A stretch of 42,736 nt of DNA from Oscillospiraceae bacterium (lineage in GTDB: Bacteria > Bacillota > Clostridia > Oscillospirales > Oscillospiraceae), in contig JAHHRQ010000010.1 of NCBI GenBank assembly GCA_020025715.1, positions 1-42,736 on the forward strand, in the 5' to 3' direction. The notes under the pieces are model-generated. The model ran no database searches. It was given only the letters and a program-made list of their open reading frames with translations, and had not been told where the DNA came from. Positions 17,237-25,360 of the stretch are shown here, piece by piece. How positions within the stretch are numbered: the first letter of the stretch is position 1; each line of letters opens with the position of its first letter. Made by a program: the position numbers and the translations under genes.

Positions 17237-18106
17237 TTATAGCATGTTGGTTTTGAAGCCCTCTCCGTGAACCTCGGTGGAGTCCATAACAAAGGTGAAA
17301 GCGTTCTGGTCGGTCATTTTAATTATCTTCAAAGTCTGGGAAAGCACATTGCGTCTTGTAACAGTGACTATCATCTGCTTATCCTGTCCGGTGTAGCCGC
17401 CGATTGCGGGAACAATGGTAGTGCCTCTGTCGGTGTAGGTGTTAAGTGCCTTGGAAACCTCGTCCCCTTTTTCGGTTATTATATATATAACCTTTGCGTA
17501 GTCAACACCTTCTGAAATGGCGTCAATGACCTTGGAGCCGATGACAATGGAAATTGCAGAGTAGAGAGCAACTTCAATATCCCTGAATACCAGCACTGCC
17601 AGTGCAACAACTGCCACATCCAGAATTAAAAGCATAGTGCCGTTGGGAACATTGGGGAAAATCTTCTTCATTATAAGAGCCAGCAAATCGGTGCCGCCGG
17701 TGCTTATACCTCTCAAGAATAAAATTCCGACGCCCACACCTGTTATCACACCGCCTGCCACAGCTGCAAGCAGCACATTGTTTGTGTAATGGGGTATCAG
17801 GTTGCAGACCTCAATGAAAATCGAAAGAAGGACAGTTGAAATAAGGGTCATTATAACGGAGTACAGTCCAAGCATACGCCACGCGCATATAAGCAGCGGT
17901 ACATTTATAAGGATAGACCATATGCTGACCCTGATAGGGGTAATATGGGCAAGCGCAGTGGAAAGACCGGTAGCGCCGCCGGGTGCAATATCGTTAGGCA
18001 CGTTGAAAACCGAGGTTGCCAGAGCCACCAGTACGCTGCCGACCAGAGAAAACAGCAGGTCTATTCCGATATTCTTCATTTTTTCTTTATCCCTGAGTGT
18101 TTTCAT
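17237..18106 (-). CDS. YitT family membrane protein
   Basis: A 289-residue protein with five to six membrane helices followed by a C-terminal soluble DUF2179 domain (from about residue 205, VIYIITEKGDEVSKALN). The segments NDIAPGGATGLS and LFLRGISTGGTDLLA mark the YitT/YpjC family. The transported substrate is unknown. The first ATG (18106) gives an N-terminal basic stretch before helix 1; an ATG at residue 11 is also possible. Monocistronic, with its own promoter and terminator. Confidence 0.9.
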   Translation of the reverse strand: MKTLRDKEKMKNIGIDLLFSLVGSVLVALATSVFNVPNDIAPGGATGLSTALAHITPIRVSIWSILINVPLLICAWRMLGLYSVIMTLISTVLLSIFIEVCNLIPHYTNNVLLAAVAGGVITGVGVGILFLRGISTGGTDLLALIMKKIFPNVPNGTMLLILDVAVVALAVLVFRDIEVALYSAISIVIGSKVIDAISEGVDYAKVIYIITEKGDEVSKALNTYTDRGTTIVPAIGGYTGQDKQMIVTVTRRNVLSQTLKIIKMTDQNAFTFVMDSTEVHGEGFKTNML

Positions 18107-18138
18107 ATCGTCCTCCTAAAAAATTTAGCCTAAGTTAT

Positions 18139-18167
18139 ATAGTAACATCATTTAAGGCTCTACACAA
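18139..18167 (-). promoter_or_regulatory. Promoter of the yitT-like gene
   Basis: TTGTGT (18167-18162) and TACTAT (18144-18139) are 17 bases apart on the minus strand. Confidence 0.55.
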
Positions 18168-18237
18168 GTGGCAAGATAGGATTTTTGTATAATCCGCATT
18201 TTTTGTAAAATTTAGGATAATTTTTCTTAAAATACGG

Positions 18238-18265
18238 TTGACCGCTTGTAATTTTCTGTTATAAT
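18238..18265 (+). promoter_or_regulatory. abrB-like gene promoter with extended -10
   Basis: TTGACC (18238-18243), a 16-base spacer and TATAAT (18260-18265) preceded by TGT, an extended -10. The leader is about 60 bases. Confidence 0.75.
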
Positions 18266-18332
18266 TCAATTATAAACAATCATTCCCTATAATGAACATA
18301 AAATTTATTTTTTTGAAACAGGGGTGCATATA

Positions 18333-18578
18333 ATGAAATCCACAGGAATAGTACGCAAAGTTGACGAGCTCGGACGTGTGGTACTGCCGATAGAAATGCG
18401 CCGTACTCTCGACATTTCGGAGAAGGACGCGCTGGAAATCTATGTGGACGGGGATAACATTATTCTCCGCAAGTATCAGGCAGCTTGTGTCTTTTGCGGC
18501 AGTACCAGAGGTACAAGGGAGTTCAAAGGCAAAAACATCTGCTCAAACTGTATCGAAAAACTAAAAAATGAGATTTAA
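18333..18578 (+). CDS. AbrB-family transition regulator with C-terminal zinc module
   Basis: An 81-residue protein. Residues 1-50 are almost the textbook AbrB swapped-hairpin DNA-binding domain (MKSTGIVRKVDELGRVVLPI, then EKDALEIYVDGD). Bacillus AbrB is about 94 residues and ends in a multimerisation domain; here the end is instead CVFCG...CSNC, two C-x2-C pairs that could bind one zinc. AbrB proteins repress stationary-phase and sporulation genes during growth. The start is the ATG at 18333 behind AGGGGTG; the GTG at 18324 is part of the ribosome site. Single-gene unit. Confidence 0.92.
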   Translation: MKSTGIVRKVDELGRVVLPIEMRRTLDISEKDALEIYVDGDNIILRKYQAACVFCGSTRGTREFKGKNICSNCIEKLKNEI

Positions 18579-18603
18579 TCCTCATTCATAGGGTCAGAAA
18601 AAA

Positions 18604-18634
18604 GAAGCGTTTTTATAAAAAACGCTTCTTTTTT
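18604..18634. terminator. Bidirectional intrinsic terminator
   Basis: A perfect 11-bp stem (18604-18614 with 18618-18628, loop ATA) has a T run after it and an A run before it. It lies between the convergent abrB-like and trmN6-like genes. Confidence 0.9.
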
Positions 18635-19347
18635 TATCTGTGATAAATTCTTTTGAATTCTTCGCTTTCCGTACCGTCGGAATTGGTTAATATTAAGGGC
18701 GGCTCGATTTTAAGCCCCGGCTTTCCTCCCCTTCTGCCTTCTATAAGAATAAGGTTTGGAGCGCTTTCGGCTTTATAGCTCACCATGCGCAGGCGTTTCG
18801 GCTCAATCCCCACCCCGCTCATAGTGCAGCAGGCTTCGGAGAGCCGTTCCGGCTTATGCACAAGGCAGAAGCTGCCGCCGGTAGGCAGCAGGTAAGCCGC
18901 GGCGGCGCAAATATCAAGCAGATTGCACTCTGTCTCTCCTCTTGCCGCTGCCCTCTCCTTATCGGGAGAAAGCTTGCCGCTGCCTACGGGAAAATAGGGA
19001 GGATTTGAAATTACAAGGTCAAAGCTGCCTGTTTTAAAAAGCTCCCTGCACTTTCTTATATCGCCGGTTATAATCCCGCTCCTTTCGGAGAGGGAATTTA
19101 TTTTCATGTTTTCCTCAGCCAGAGAGGCGGCCTTAGGGTTAATTTCAAGGCCTGTCATATGGATAGTCTGTGACTTCTGCAAAAGCAACAGGGCGATAGC
19201 ACCAGAGGCACAGCCCAGATCGATACCCCTTTTTCTGCCTGCGGTATTTGCAAAATCCGCCAGAAGCACGCAGTCGGTTCCCAGTTTAAAATGCTCCGCC
19301 TGAGCAAAAAGAGGCCCGCCGGGCCAAAGCTCAAAAAACTCGCTCAT
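18634..19347 (-). CDS. tRNA1(Val) adenine-37 N6-methyltransferase family (TrmN6/YfiC)
   Basis: A 237-residue SAM-dependent methyltransferase. The SAM motif I is GIDLGCASGAIALLLLQ (about 40-56), motif II contains GLEIN, and the catalytic NPPY is at about 114-117 in LVISNPPYFPVGSGK. The N-terminal FKLGTDCVLLADF is the mark of the TrmN6/YabB branch. It probably methylates a tRNA adenine, but the exact tRNA target in Clostridia has to be inferred from E. coli. The gene lies between two hairpins and seems to stand alone. Confidence 0.85.
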   Translation of the reverse strand: MSEFFELWPGGPLFAQAEHFKLGTDCVLLADFANTAGRKRGIDLGCASGAIALLLLQKSQTIHMTGLEINPKAASLAEENMKINSLSERSGIITGDIRKCRELFKTGSFDLVISNPPYFPVGSGKLSPDKERAAARGETECNLLDICAAAAYLLPTGGSFCLVHKPERLSEACCTMSGVGIEPKRLRMVSYKAESAPNLILIEGRRGGKPGLKIEPPLILTNSDGTESEEFKRIYHR

Positions 19348-19362
19348 AAATTTCTCCGTATA

Positions 19363-19400
19363 TAGATTAAAGGGGCGATAAAAATCGCCCCTTTAATCTA
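19363..19400 (-). terminator. Long hairpin after the ferredoxin gene
   Basis: A perfect 16-bp stem (19363-19378 with 19385-19400) with a 6-base A-rich loop lies 11 bases after the ferredoxin stop. No clear U run follows it, so it may act more as a 3' message stabiliser than as a strong terminator. Confidence 0.7.
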
Positions 19401-19411
19401 ATAATTTAGAA

Positions 19412-19582
19412 TTACTCCATTACGATAGCTTCTGCAGGGCACTGGGCTGCGCAGGAACCGCACTCCAGGCACTTGTCAGCGTCTATCTCGTAGTGCATCT
19501 CACCCATGTCGATAGCTTCTGCAGGGCACTGAGCTGCGCAGGAACCGCAGGACAGGCACTCGTCGGTGATAACATATGCCAT
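19412..19582 (-). CDS. 2[4Fe-4S] ferredoxin
   Basis: A 56-residue clostridial-type ferredoxin. Two copies of C-x2-C-x2-C-x3-C-P (CLSCGSCAAQCP at 9-20 and CLECGSCAAQCP at 38-49) each bind a cluster. It carries low-potential electrons, for example from pyruvate:ferredoxin oxidoreductase, and could serve the ATP-dependent activator that 2-hydroxyacyl-CoA dehydratases need, though no link is shown here. The start is the ATG at 19582 behind GGAGG; an upstream in-frame start lies within the ribosome-site region. The two halves are nearly identical at DNA level (see the repeat entry). Confidence 0.97.
   Translation of the reverse strand: MAYVITDECLSCGSCAAQCPAEAIDMGEMHYEIDADKCLECGSCAAQCPAEAIVME
19423..19549. 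repeat. Internal 40-bp duplicate within the ferredoxin gene
   Basis: Bases 19423-19462 and 19510-19549 match at 39 of 40 positions. They encode the two cluster-binding halves, so the two modules use the same codons. Confidence 0.9.
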
Positions 19583-19645
19583 AAAACTTACCTCCAAAAG
19601 AATATTTGGCAGGCGCTGTCGTCAAGCGCCTACTCTACCGCCCTT

Positions 19646-19673
19646 ATTGTAGCACAAAACCTGTAAAAATCAA
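19646..19673 (-). promoter_or_regulatory. Ferredoxin promoter
   Basis: TTGATT (19673-19668) and TACAAT (19651-19646) are 16 bases apart on the minus strand. A small 7-bp hairpin (AGGCGCT/AGCGCCT, around 19612-19631) is in the leader. Confidence 0.6.
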
Positions 19674-19802
19674 ATGGAAAATTTCATAGGTATTAAATTA
19701 CTTAAATAATGGCAATAATTTTTTAGTCAGCGATTAGTTTCGCCGCTTTCGGCGGGGAAATTGGGGCATAATCAATCCTACGGGAACTAAGGGGGTACAG
19801 CA

Positions 19803-22070
19803 ATGAAAAGCAATGAGAAATTCAGCCTGAGGGCGGAACAGGCTATTGAGAATGCCAGAAAAGCAGCCGGAGAAATGGGCCACAGCTATGTAGGCACAGA
19901 GCATCTGCTGCTTGGCATACTGACAGAAACCGGCGGACTGGGTGCAAACATTCTCTCTTCAAGAGGAATTGGCGAGAGGGAGCTGCGCCGCGCCATTCTG
20001 GAGCTTGACGGAGCCGGAGCGCCATGTATACCGGCTCAGGGGCTCAGCGTCCGGGCCAAAGCCGCAGTTGAACGGGCATCAGTGGAGGCAAATGTTCTGC
20101 ACCACGGCTATATCGGCACAGAGCATCTTCTTATAGGAATTTTAAGGCAGCCCGACTGCATAGGAAGTCAGGTAATTGAGAATCTGGGAATTGACCTTAA
20201 CGACATTTACACCGACGTTCTGGCATTATTCGGCAGTCCTTCCTCATCAGGCAAGGCCCAGACCGGCACTTTGCGCAGCACCTTTCACCGGCCGGACACC
20301 AGAATTCTGGACCAGTACAGCCGTGACCTTACTGAGCTTGCAGCTATGGGGAGACTTTCTCCGGTAGTGGGCAGAGGGAACGAAATTCAGCGGGCTGTTC
20401 AGATTTTATCCCGCAAAACGAAAAACAATCCCGTCCTTGTAGGAGAACCGGGAGTGGGTAAAACCGCCGTAGCGGAGGGTCTGGCGCTGTCTGTTGCCAG
20501 AGGTGATGCGCCTCAGGATTTGAAACGGAAAAGAATTGTAAGTCTGGACATACCTGCAATGCTTGCCGGTACAAAGTACCGTGGTGACTTTGAGGAAAGA
20601 GTTAAATCTGTACTCAGGGATGTGAAGCGGGCAGGAGATGTTATCTTATTTATAGACGAGCTCCACACTATAATAGGTGCCGGCAGCGCCGAGGGCTCCA
20701 TTGATGCCGCGAACATTTTAAAGCCGGCTCTTGGCCGTGGTGAAATTCAGATAATCGGCGCAACCACTCCCGACGAATACCGCCGCCATATAGAAAAAGA
20801 CCCTGCCCTTGAGCGGCGTTTTCAGCCGGTGCAGGTGGCAGAGCCAAGCAAGGAACAGACCGTGGAGATGCTTATAAGCCTGAGAGCAGGACTTGAAAAG
20901 CACCACGGCGTAAATATAAGCGACGAGGCCATAGAATCTGCCTGTGACCTGTCCATGCGCTATATCCCCGACCGCTTTCTCCCTGACAAGGCCATAGACC
21001 TTATAGATGAAGCCTCAGCGGCGGTAAGGCTTTCCGCCGGAAAAGGCAAAAAGACGGTAAAGCCGCAGGATATAGCGGAAGTAGTCTCCATGTGGACAAA
21101 CATCCCTGTCACCGGCATTTCAGGGGACGAAAAGAATAAGCTCATAAACCTTGAAGCACGGCTGAAAGAACGGATAATCGGTCAGGACGAGGCAGTTTCC
21201 GCCGTAGCAAGAGCCATACGCCGCAGCCGTGTAGGGCTTCGTGACCCCCAGCGCCCTATCGGAAGCTTTCTGTTTTTAGGCCCTACGGGAGTCGGAAAAA
21301 CAGAGCTTTGCCGTGCCCTTGCGGAAACGGTTTACGGTGACGAAAAGGCCATGATAAGGCTCGACATGTCGGAATACATGGAAAAGCACAGTGTCAGCCG
21401 CCTTATCGGTTCACCTCCCGGCTATGTGGGCTATGAGGATGGCGGACAGCTCACGGAAAAAATACGCCGCCACCCATGGTCGGTAGTTCTGTTTGATGAA
21501 ATTGAAAAGGCCCACGAGGATATATGGAGCATACTTTTACAGATTATGGACGACGGGCATCTCACCGACGCCTCCGGCCGCAGGGTGGATTTCAGAAACG
21601 CCCTTATAGTGATGACTTCAAATATCGGTGCAAAGACAATAACAGAAAACCGCTGTTCTCTGGGCTTTGAAAGCGGCGGTGTGAGAACGGCGGAGGAAAT
21701 GAGAAGCGCTGTCATGGAGGAACTGCGGCAAACCTTCAAGCCGGAGTTTTTAAACAGAGTAGATGAAACTATCGTGTTTAACAGGCTCAGTCAGGAAAAT
21801 CTCCTTGCAATAACCCACAGCCTTTTGGTCGGAATAGAGGAAAGATTTGAAAAGCTGGGGATTAAGTTAAAAGTTTCCGACGAAACCGCCCTCTGGCTCT
21901 CCCAAAACGGGCAGAACGAAAAATACGGTGCCCGTCCCCTGCGCCGCCAGTTACAGCGCAGCATAGAGGATGCGGCGGCAGAGCTCCTTATAGACGGAAA
22001 AGCCGCCAGCGGAGACAGTATATCCGCCGTCATAAGTGACGGCAAATTGAAACTTTCCGTGGCGGTTTAA
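19803..22070 (+). CDS. clpC: ClpC-type AAA+ unfoldase lacking the middle domain
   Basis: A 755-residue protein with a double Clp N-domain (1-145), AAA1 with Walker A GEPGVGKT (214-221) and AAA2 with Walker A GPTGVGKT (493-500). The SLGF at 619-622 lies where ClpC carries its ClpP-docking loop, so it probably feeds ClpP. Family ClpC is about 810 residues and has a coiled-coil middle domain with a UVR motif after AIDLIDEA; here only about ten residues (411-420) join AAA1 to the TVKPQDIAEVVSMWT segment. That domain normally binds MecA-type adaptors and holds the resting state. No CtsR site was found upstream; AGGGGG precedes the ATG. Single-gene unit. Confidence 0.92.
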   Translation: MKSNEKFSLRAEQAIENARKAAGEMGHSYVGTEHLLLGILTETGGLGANILSSRGIGERELRRAILELDGAGAPCIPAQGLSVRAKAAVERASVEANVLHHGYIGTEHLLIGILRQPDCIGSQVIENLGIDLNDIYTDVLALFGSPSSSGKAQTGTLRSTFHRPDTRILDQYSRDLTELAAMGRLSPVVGRGNEIQRAVQILSRKTKNNPVLVGEPGVGKTAVAEGLALSVARGDAPQDLKRKRIVSLDIPAMLAGTKYRGDFEERVKSVLRDVKRAGDVILFIDELHTIIGAGSAEGSIDAANILKPALGRGEIQIIGATTPDEYRRHIEKDPALERRFQPVQVAEPSKEQTVEMLISLRAGLEKHHGVNISDEAIESACDLSMRYIPDRFLPDKAIDLIDEASAAVRLSAGKGKKTVKPQDIAEVVSMWTNIPVTGISGDEKNKLINLEARLKERIIGQDEAVSAVARAIRRSRVGLRDPQRPIGSFLFLGPTGVGKTELCRALAETVYGDEKAMIRLDMSEYMEKHSVSRLIGSPPGYVGYEDGGQLTEKIRRHPWSVVLFDEIEKAHEDIWSILLQIMDDGHLTDASGRRVDFRNALIVMTSNIGAKTITENRCSLGFESGGVRTAEEMRSAVMEELRQTFKPEFLNRVDETIVFNRLSQENLLAITHSLLVGIEERFEKLGIKLKVSDETALWLSQNGQNEKYGARPLRRQLQRSIEDAAAELLIDGKAASGDSISAVISDGKLKLSVAV

Positions 22071-22097
22071 CTTCTTTCGATTTTAAATTAAGATTTT

Positions 22098-22460
22098 TCA
22101 GTTGTTTTTCAGGACCTCAACGGCCTCATCAATCTGCTCTTTGGTCAGGTTAAGAGATTTTGCGGTAGCAAGAAAAAGCTTTCCTGCGTCAGGCTGGGTT
22201 TTGGTTGAATCGAGAGTGCTTGCATAATACTCCTCAACGGTAACTGCGGCGGCATAGGTTCTGCCGCAGGTCTTGCCGCATCTTGCAAATCCTGCCTCAC
22301 GAATTGCGCCCTTGCTCAGCATACTGTTAAGAAGAATGTGGACGGAACTGCTTTTCCAACTTTTATCAACAGAGCGCTCCATAAGCTCTCCGCGGGAAAG
22401 CGGTTTCTCCGCTGCCCACATAACGTCCATAATTTCGAGTTCGTTTTTTGTTAAGTACAT
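22098..22460 (-). CDS. BlaI/MecI/CopY-family repressor
   Basis: A 120-residue winged-helix regulator. The N-terminal LTKNELEIMDVMWAAEKPLS is the BlaI-family start, and SSSVHILLNSMLSKGAI is the recognition-helix region. Family members dimerise through the C-terminal helices and are often inactivated by a BlaR1-type membrane protease; no blaR1 or beta-lactamase gene lies nearby. C61 and C65 (ARCGKTCGR) in the wing region are unusual and might bind a metal or sense redox state. Target genes are unknown. Confidence 0.85.
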   Translation of the reverse strand: MYLTKNELEIMDVMWAAEKPLSRGELMERSVDKSWKSSSVHILLNSMLSKGAIREAGFARCGKTCGRTYAAAVTVEEYYASTLDSTKTQPDAGKLFLATAKSLNLTKEQIDEAVEVLKNN

Positions 22461-22956
22461 TTCTCAAACTCCTTTCCTCTACTACACATAATATTATCAC
22501 AGCAAAAAAGTAAGTCTCTGTATAAAGCTTATCCAAGCTTATATCATGCTACTTTAAAGCAGATTAAATGTCAAGACTTAAAATAGAATATTTTGTAAAC
22601 AATAGCTCAAAAGGTGCAAAACTTAATAATATCGGCAAATTCAGCATAATTTTTACGACAAAATAAAGTCATATTTTTTAAAATTCTATAAATTCCGATA
22701 CAGGAATTTTTTTCCATTTGTCCCTCCCTGAATTTATGTCGTGGAGTTTTTTTCTTTTTTACCACTAAATTGTGCAGGACAGCAAAATCATTTTATTGAA
22801 AAAAAGTTTTTACTTTTTATTCTGTGAAAAATTTTAAAATAATTCACATTTTGCACCTGCCGCAAAGCAAAAAACAAAGTCTCCGGGGAGTCTGAAATAC
22901 GTATGCGTAAATTTCATAATATTTGTATTACTTCTATATTTATTTTAGTATTTTGC
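22461..22956. other. A/T-rich intergenic region without a gene
   Basis: No convincing gene is present. A short hairpin (22690-22696 with 22703-22709) is followed by T residues and may be a weak plus-strand terminator. The rest is A/T-rich with homopolymer T runs. Confidence 0.5.
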
Positions 22957-22985
22957 TTGACATAACACCAAAGGCAAGCTAAAAT
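22957..22985 (+). promoter_or_regulatory. rny promoter
   Basis: TTGACA (22957-22962) and TAAAAT (22980-22985) are 17 bases apart. The leader to rny is about 160 bases and contains several small inverted repeats, including an A/T-rich one near 23077-23106. Confidence 0.8.
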
Positions 22986-23154
22986 GATACAGGCAATATT
23001 TATGGAGTTGGGGGAGACTCCGTTCAAATATTTCTTTTCAATTTCGACGGGCGTGTTCAAAAGTCCGTCTTGCTTTAGATAAAATTTAAAAATTTTAAAT
23101 TTATCTGTTAAACCACCGCAAAATTCTTGAGGAATGGAGGTGTGTTTACTTACT

Positions 23155-24705
23155 ATGCCCTTTTATTTTTGGATTGCTATTGTAGCCGCCGTACTTGTCG
23201 CGGCTGTTGTTTTCTTTTTTCTCGGTGTTACCTACCGTAAGAAGGTTGCAGAGCGTGAAATAATGAGCGCAGAGGAAGAAGCAAAACGTATAATAAATGA
23301 ATCTATAAAAAGTGCCGAGAGCAAAAAACGTGAGGCTCTCGTTGAGGCAAAGGAAGAAATACACAAGAGCCGCTCTGAACATGAGCGGGAAATGAGGGAG
23401 CGCCGCGGCGAGCTCCAGAAACAGGAACGCCGTTTACAGCAGAAGGAAGAAAACCTTGACAGAAAGCTGGATTCCATTGAAAAGAAAAACGACAATCTCA
23501 ATAACAAGATTGCCGCTGTGGAAGCTCAGCAGAAGGAAGTTGCACTTGTAAAGAAGAGCCAGCTTGAGATGCTGGAAAAGATCTCCGGTCTCACAGTTGA
23601 CGACGCCAAGAATTATCTTATCGATAATGTAAAGAACGACGTTACCCATGAGATGGCCATGAAGGTCAAGGAGATTGAGGCTCAGTACAAGGACGAGGCC
23701 GACGAAAAGGCAAGAGAAATTATTGCCACAGCCATTCAGCGCTGCGCCGCCGACCATGCAAGTGAGATTACAGTTTCCGTCGTCCCCCTCCCCAACGACG
23801 AAATGAAGGGTCGTATAATCGGCCGTGAGGGCCGCAACATCCGCAGCATTGAAACTCTTACCGGATGTGACCTTATTATCGACGACACTCCTGAGACTAT
23901 CACCGTCTCCAGCTTTGACCCTGTCCGCCGTGAGGTTGCAAGAATTGCTCTTGAAAAGCTCATTCAGGACGGTCGAATTCATCCCGCCCGCATTGAGGAA
24001 ATGGTTGCAAAGGCCCAGCGCGAGGTTAATGCAGTCATCAAGTCCGAGGGTGAGAGAGCTGTATTTGAAACTAACGTTCACGGTCTGCACCCTGAAATCA
24101 TTAAGCTTCTGGGCCGCATGAGATACCGTACCAGCTATGGTCAGAACGTTCTGAACCACTCTATTGAGGTTTCCCACATTGCAGGCCTTATGGCATCAGA
24201 GCTGGGAGTTGACGTTGCAACTGCAAAGCGTGCAGGTCTGCTCCATGACCTTGGTAAAGCCATTGACCATGAGGTTGAAGGCAGCCACGTCACCATCGGT
24301 GTTGACATTGCCAGAAAGTACCGTGAGTCTGAGGCTGTTATCCACGCCATTGAAGCTCACCACGGTGATGTTGAGCCTCACTCCGTTGTTGCCTGCCTTG
24401 TTCAGGCAGCTGATGCTATCTCCGCTTCCCGTCCCGGTGCAAGACGCGAGAACATCGAAAACTATGTAAAACGTCTTGAGCGTCTGGAAGAAGTCGCCAA
24501 GAGCTTCCCCGGAATTGCCAGCTCCTACGCAATTCAGGCAGGCCGCGAAATCCGCATTATGGTCAAGCCTGAGGAGGTCAGCGAGGATCAGATGGTTCTT
24601 CTTGCCCGCGACATCGCAAAGAAGATTGAGGAAGAGCTTACATATCCCGGCCAGATCAAGGTTCATCTTCTCAGAGAAACCAAGGCCGTTGATTACGCTA
24701 AATAA
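23155..24705 (+). CDS. rny: Ribonuclease Y
   Basis: RNase Y starts decay of many messages and is anchored at the membrane. The protein has an N-terminal membrane helix (IAIVAAVLVAAVVFFFLGV), a long coiled coil to about residue 190, a KH domain (GRIIGREGRNIRSIETLTG) and an HD domain with LLHDLGKAIDHE. Length (about 516 residues) is normal. I favour the ATG at 23155, 12 bases after GGAGGTG; an ATG at 23134 overlaps the ribosome site and would add seven residues. Its specificity partner RicT is also in this window (33740-35098). Monocistronic. Confidence 0.96.
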   Translation: MPFYFWIAIVAAVLVAAVVFFFLGVTYRKKVAEREIMSAEEEAKRIINESIKSAESKKREALVEAKEEIHKSRSEHEREMRERRGELQKQERRLQQKEENLDRKLDSIEKKNDNLNNKIAAVEAQQKEVALVKKSQLEMLEKISGLTVDDAKNYLIDNVKNDVTHEMAMKVKEIEAQYKDEADEKAREIIATAIQRCAADHASEITVSVVPLPNDEMKGRIIGREGRNIRSIETLTGCDLIIDDTPETITVSSFDPVRREVARIALEKLIQDGRIHPARIEEMVAKAQREVNAVIKSEGERAVFETNVHGLHPEIIKLLGRMRYRTSYGQNVLNHSIEVSHIAGLMASELGVDVATAKRAGLLHDLGKAIDHEVEGSHVTIGVDIARKYRESEAVIHAIEAHHGDVEPHSVVACLVQAADAISASRPGARRENIENYVKRLERLEEVAKSFPGIASSYAIQAGREIRIMVKPEEVSEDQMVLLARDIAKKIEEELTYPGQIKVHLLRETKAVDYAK

Positions 24706-24712
24706 AAAATTC

Positions 24713-24741
24713 GGGTGCGTTATTAAAACGCACCCTTTTTT
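24713..24741 (+). terminator. rny terminator
   Basis: Perfect 9-bp GC-rich stem (24713-24721 with 24727-24735), 5-base loop, then a run of T. The following 24742-24854 has only a weak hairpin and no gene. Confidence 0.92.
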
Positions 24742-24854
24742 TATTCTTTTTAAATTCACTTGCGCCTGATATTCCGGCGCATATTTTCAGCTGTACTTAC
24801 GTTACTTGCTTTTTTTACTTACGGCGCATACTTTACATGCGTCGTTTTTTCGCC

Positions 24855-25283
24855 TTAAAGGCCGAGAATATTCAGCGTAAGCCTGTCGCGCTCTCCGCCG
24901 TAGAATTTATCCAGAACCTTGCCGAAAACCTCCTCAGAGGGATCTGCGGCCTCAAAAAGAGTCATGGATGAGCGGAGCTTAAGATTATCGGGGAAGCCCA
25001 TAACAGCATCCGGATCGTCTGTATCAAGCTCAAGAAGGGCGTTGGAAATTTCCAGAAGATGAGGCCCAAGAACAGGATGTGCCAGAAACTCCCTTGCCTC
25101 CTGTAAACTTTCTATGGAATAATAACGCGCCGTGGGGCTGTTTCCCAGTCCCTGTATCTGAGGAAAAATGTACCATATCCAATGACTGCGCTTTCTGCCT
25201 GCGCGGATTTCCGCCAGAGCATCCGGATAGTCACGTTGATTTGAAGATACAAATCTTTCAACACCGCTGATTCCGTAATTCAT
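24855..25283 (-). CDS. DUF1810 family protein
   Basis: A 142-residue soluble protein with the DUF1810 hallmarks: ALAEIRAGRKRSHWIWYIFP at about 22-41, QIQGLGNSPTARYYSI and LRSSMTLFEAA. The function is not established; comparative work has linked the fold to nucleotide or ADP-ribose chemistry, which I cannot verify from sequence. It has a GGAGG ribosome site. It stands alone between rny (convergent) and the cobalamin-related operon. Confidence 0.88.
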   Translation of the reverse strand: MNYGISGVERFVSSNQRDYPDALAEIRAGRKRSHWIWYIFPQIQGLGNSPTARYYSIESLQEAREFLAHPVLGPHLLEISNALLELDTDDPDAVMGFPDNLKLRSSMTLFEAADPSEEVFGKVLDKFYGGERDRLTLNILGL

Positions 25284-25336
25284 ATTTTTTCCTCCTTAGT
25301 TTTGATACCACCATATTATCACAAAAGCATATAAAA

Positions 25337-25360
25337 AAGGAAGCATTTTCATGCTTCCTT
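25337..25360 (-). terminator. Terminator that overlaps the end of the ECF S-component gene
   Basis: A perfect 10-bp stem (25337-25346 with 25351-25360, loop TTTC) is followed by six U on the minus strand. The last codons of the gene form one arm, and its TGA stop (25351-25349) starts at the arm/loop boundary. Confidence 0.88.

Noticed and set aside
19737..19760. Sigma-B-like promoter before clpC (GTTT...GGGAAA)
   Set aside because: The -35 part is poor, an inverted repeat fills the spacer, and Clostridia usually lack sigma-B. No clpC promoter could be assigned.
22861..23030. Complementary GGGGAGTCT / AGACTCC segments around the rny promoter
   Set aside because: One segment lies upstream of the transcript start, so they cannot pair in the same RNA.
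24760..24850. Hairpins with T runs after rny
   Set aside because: Stems have mismatches and no gene needs them; the rny terminator at 24713-24741 is enough.
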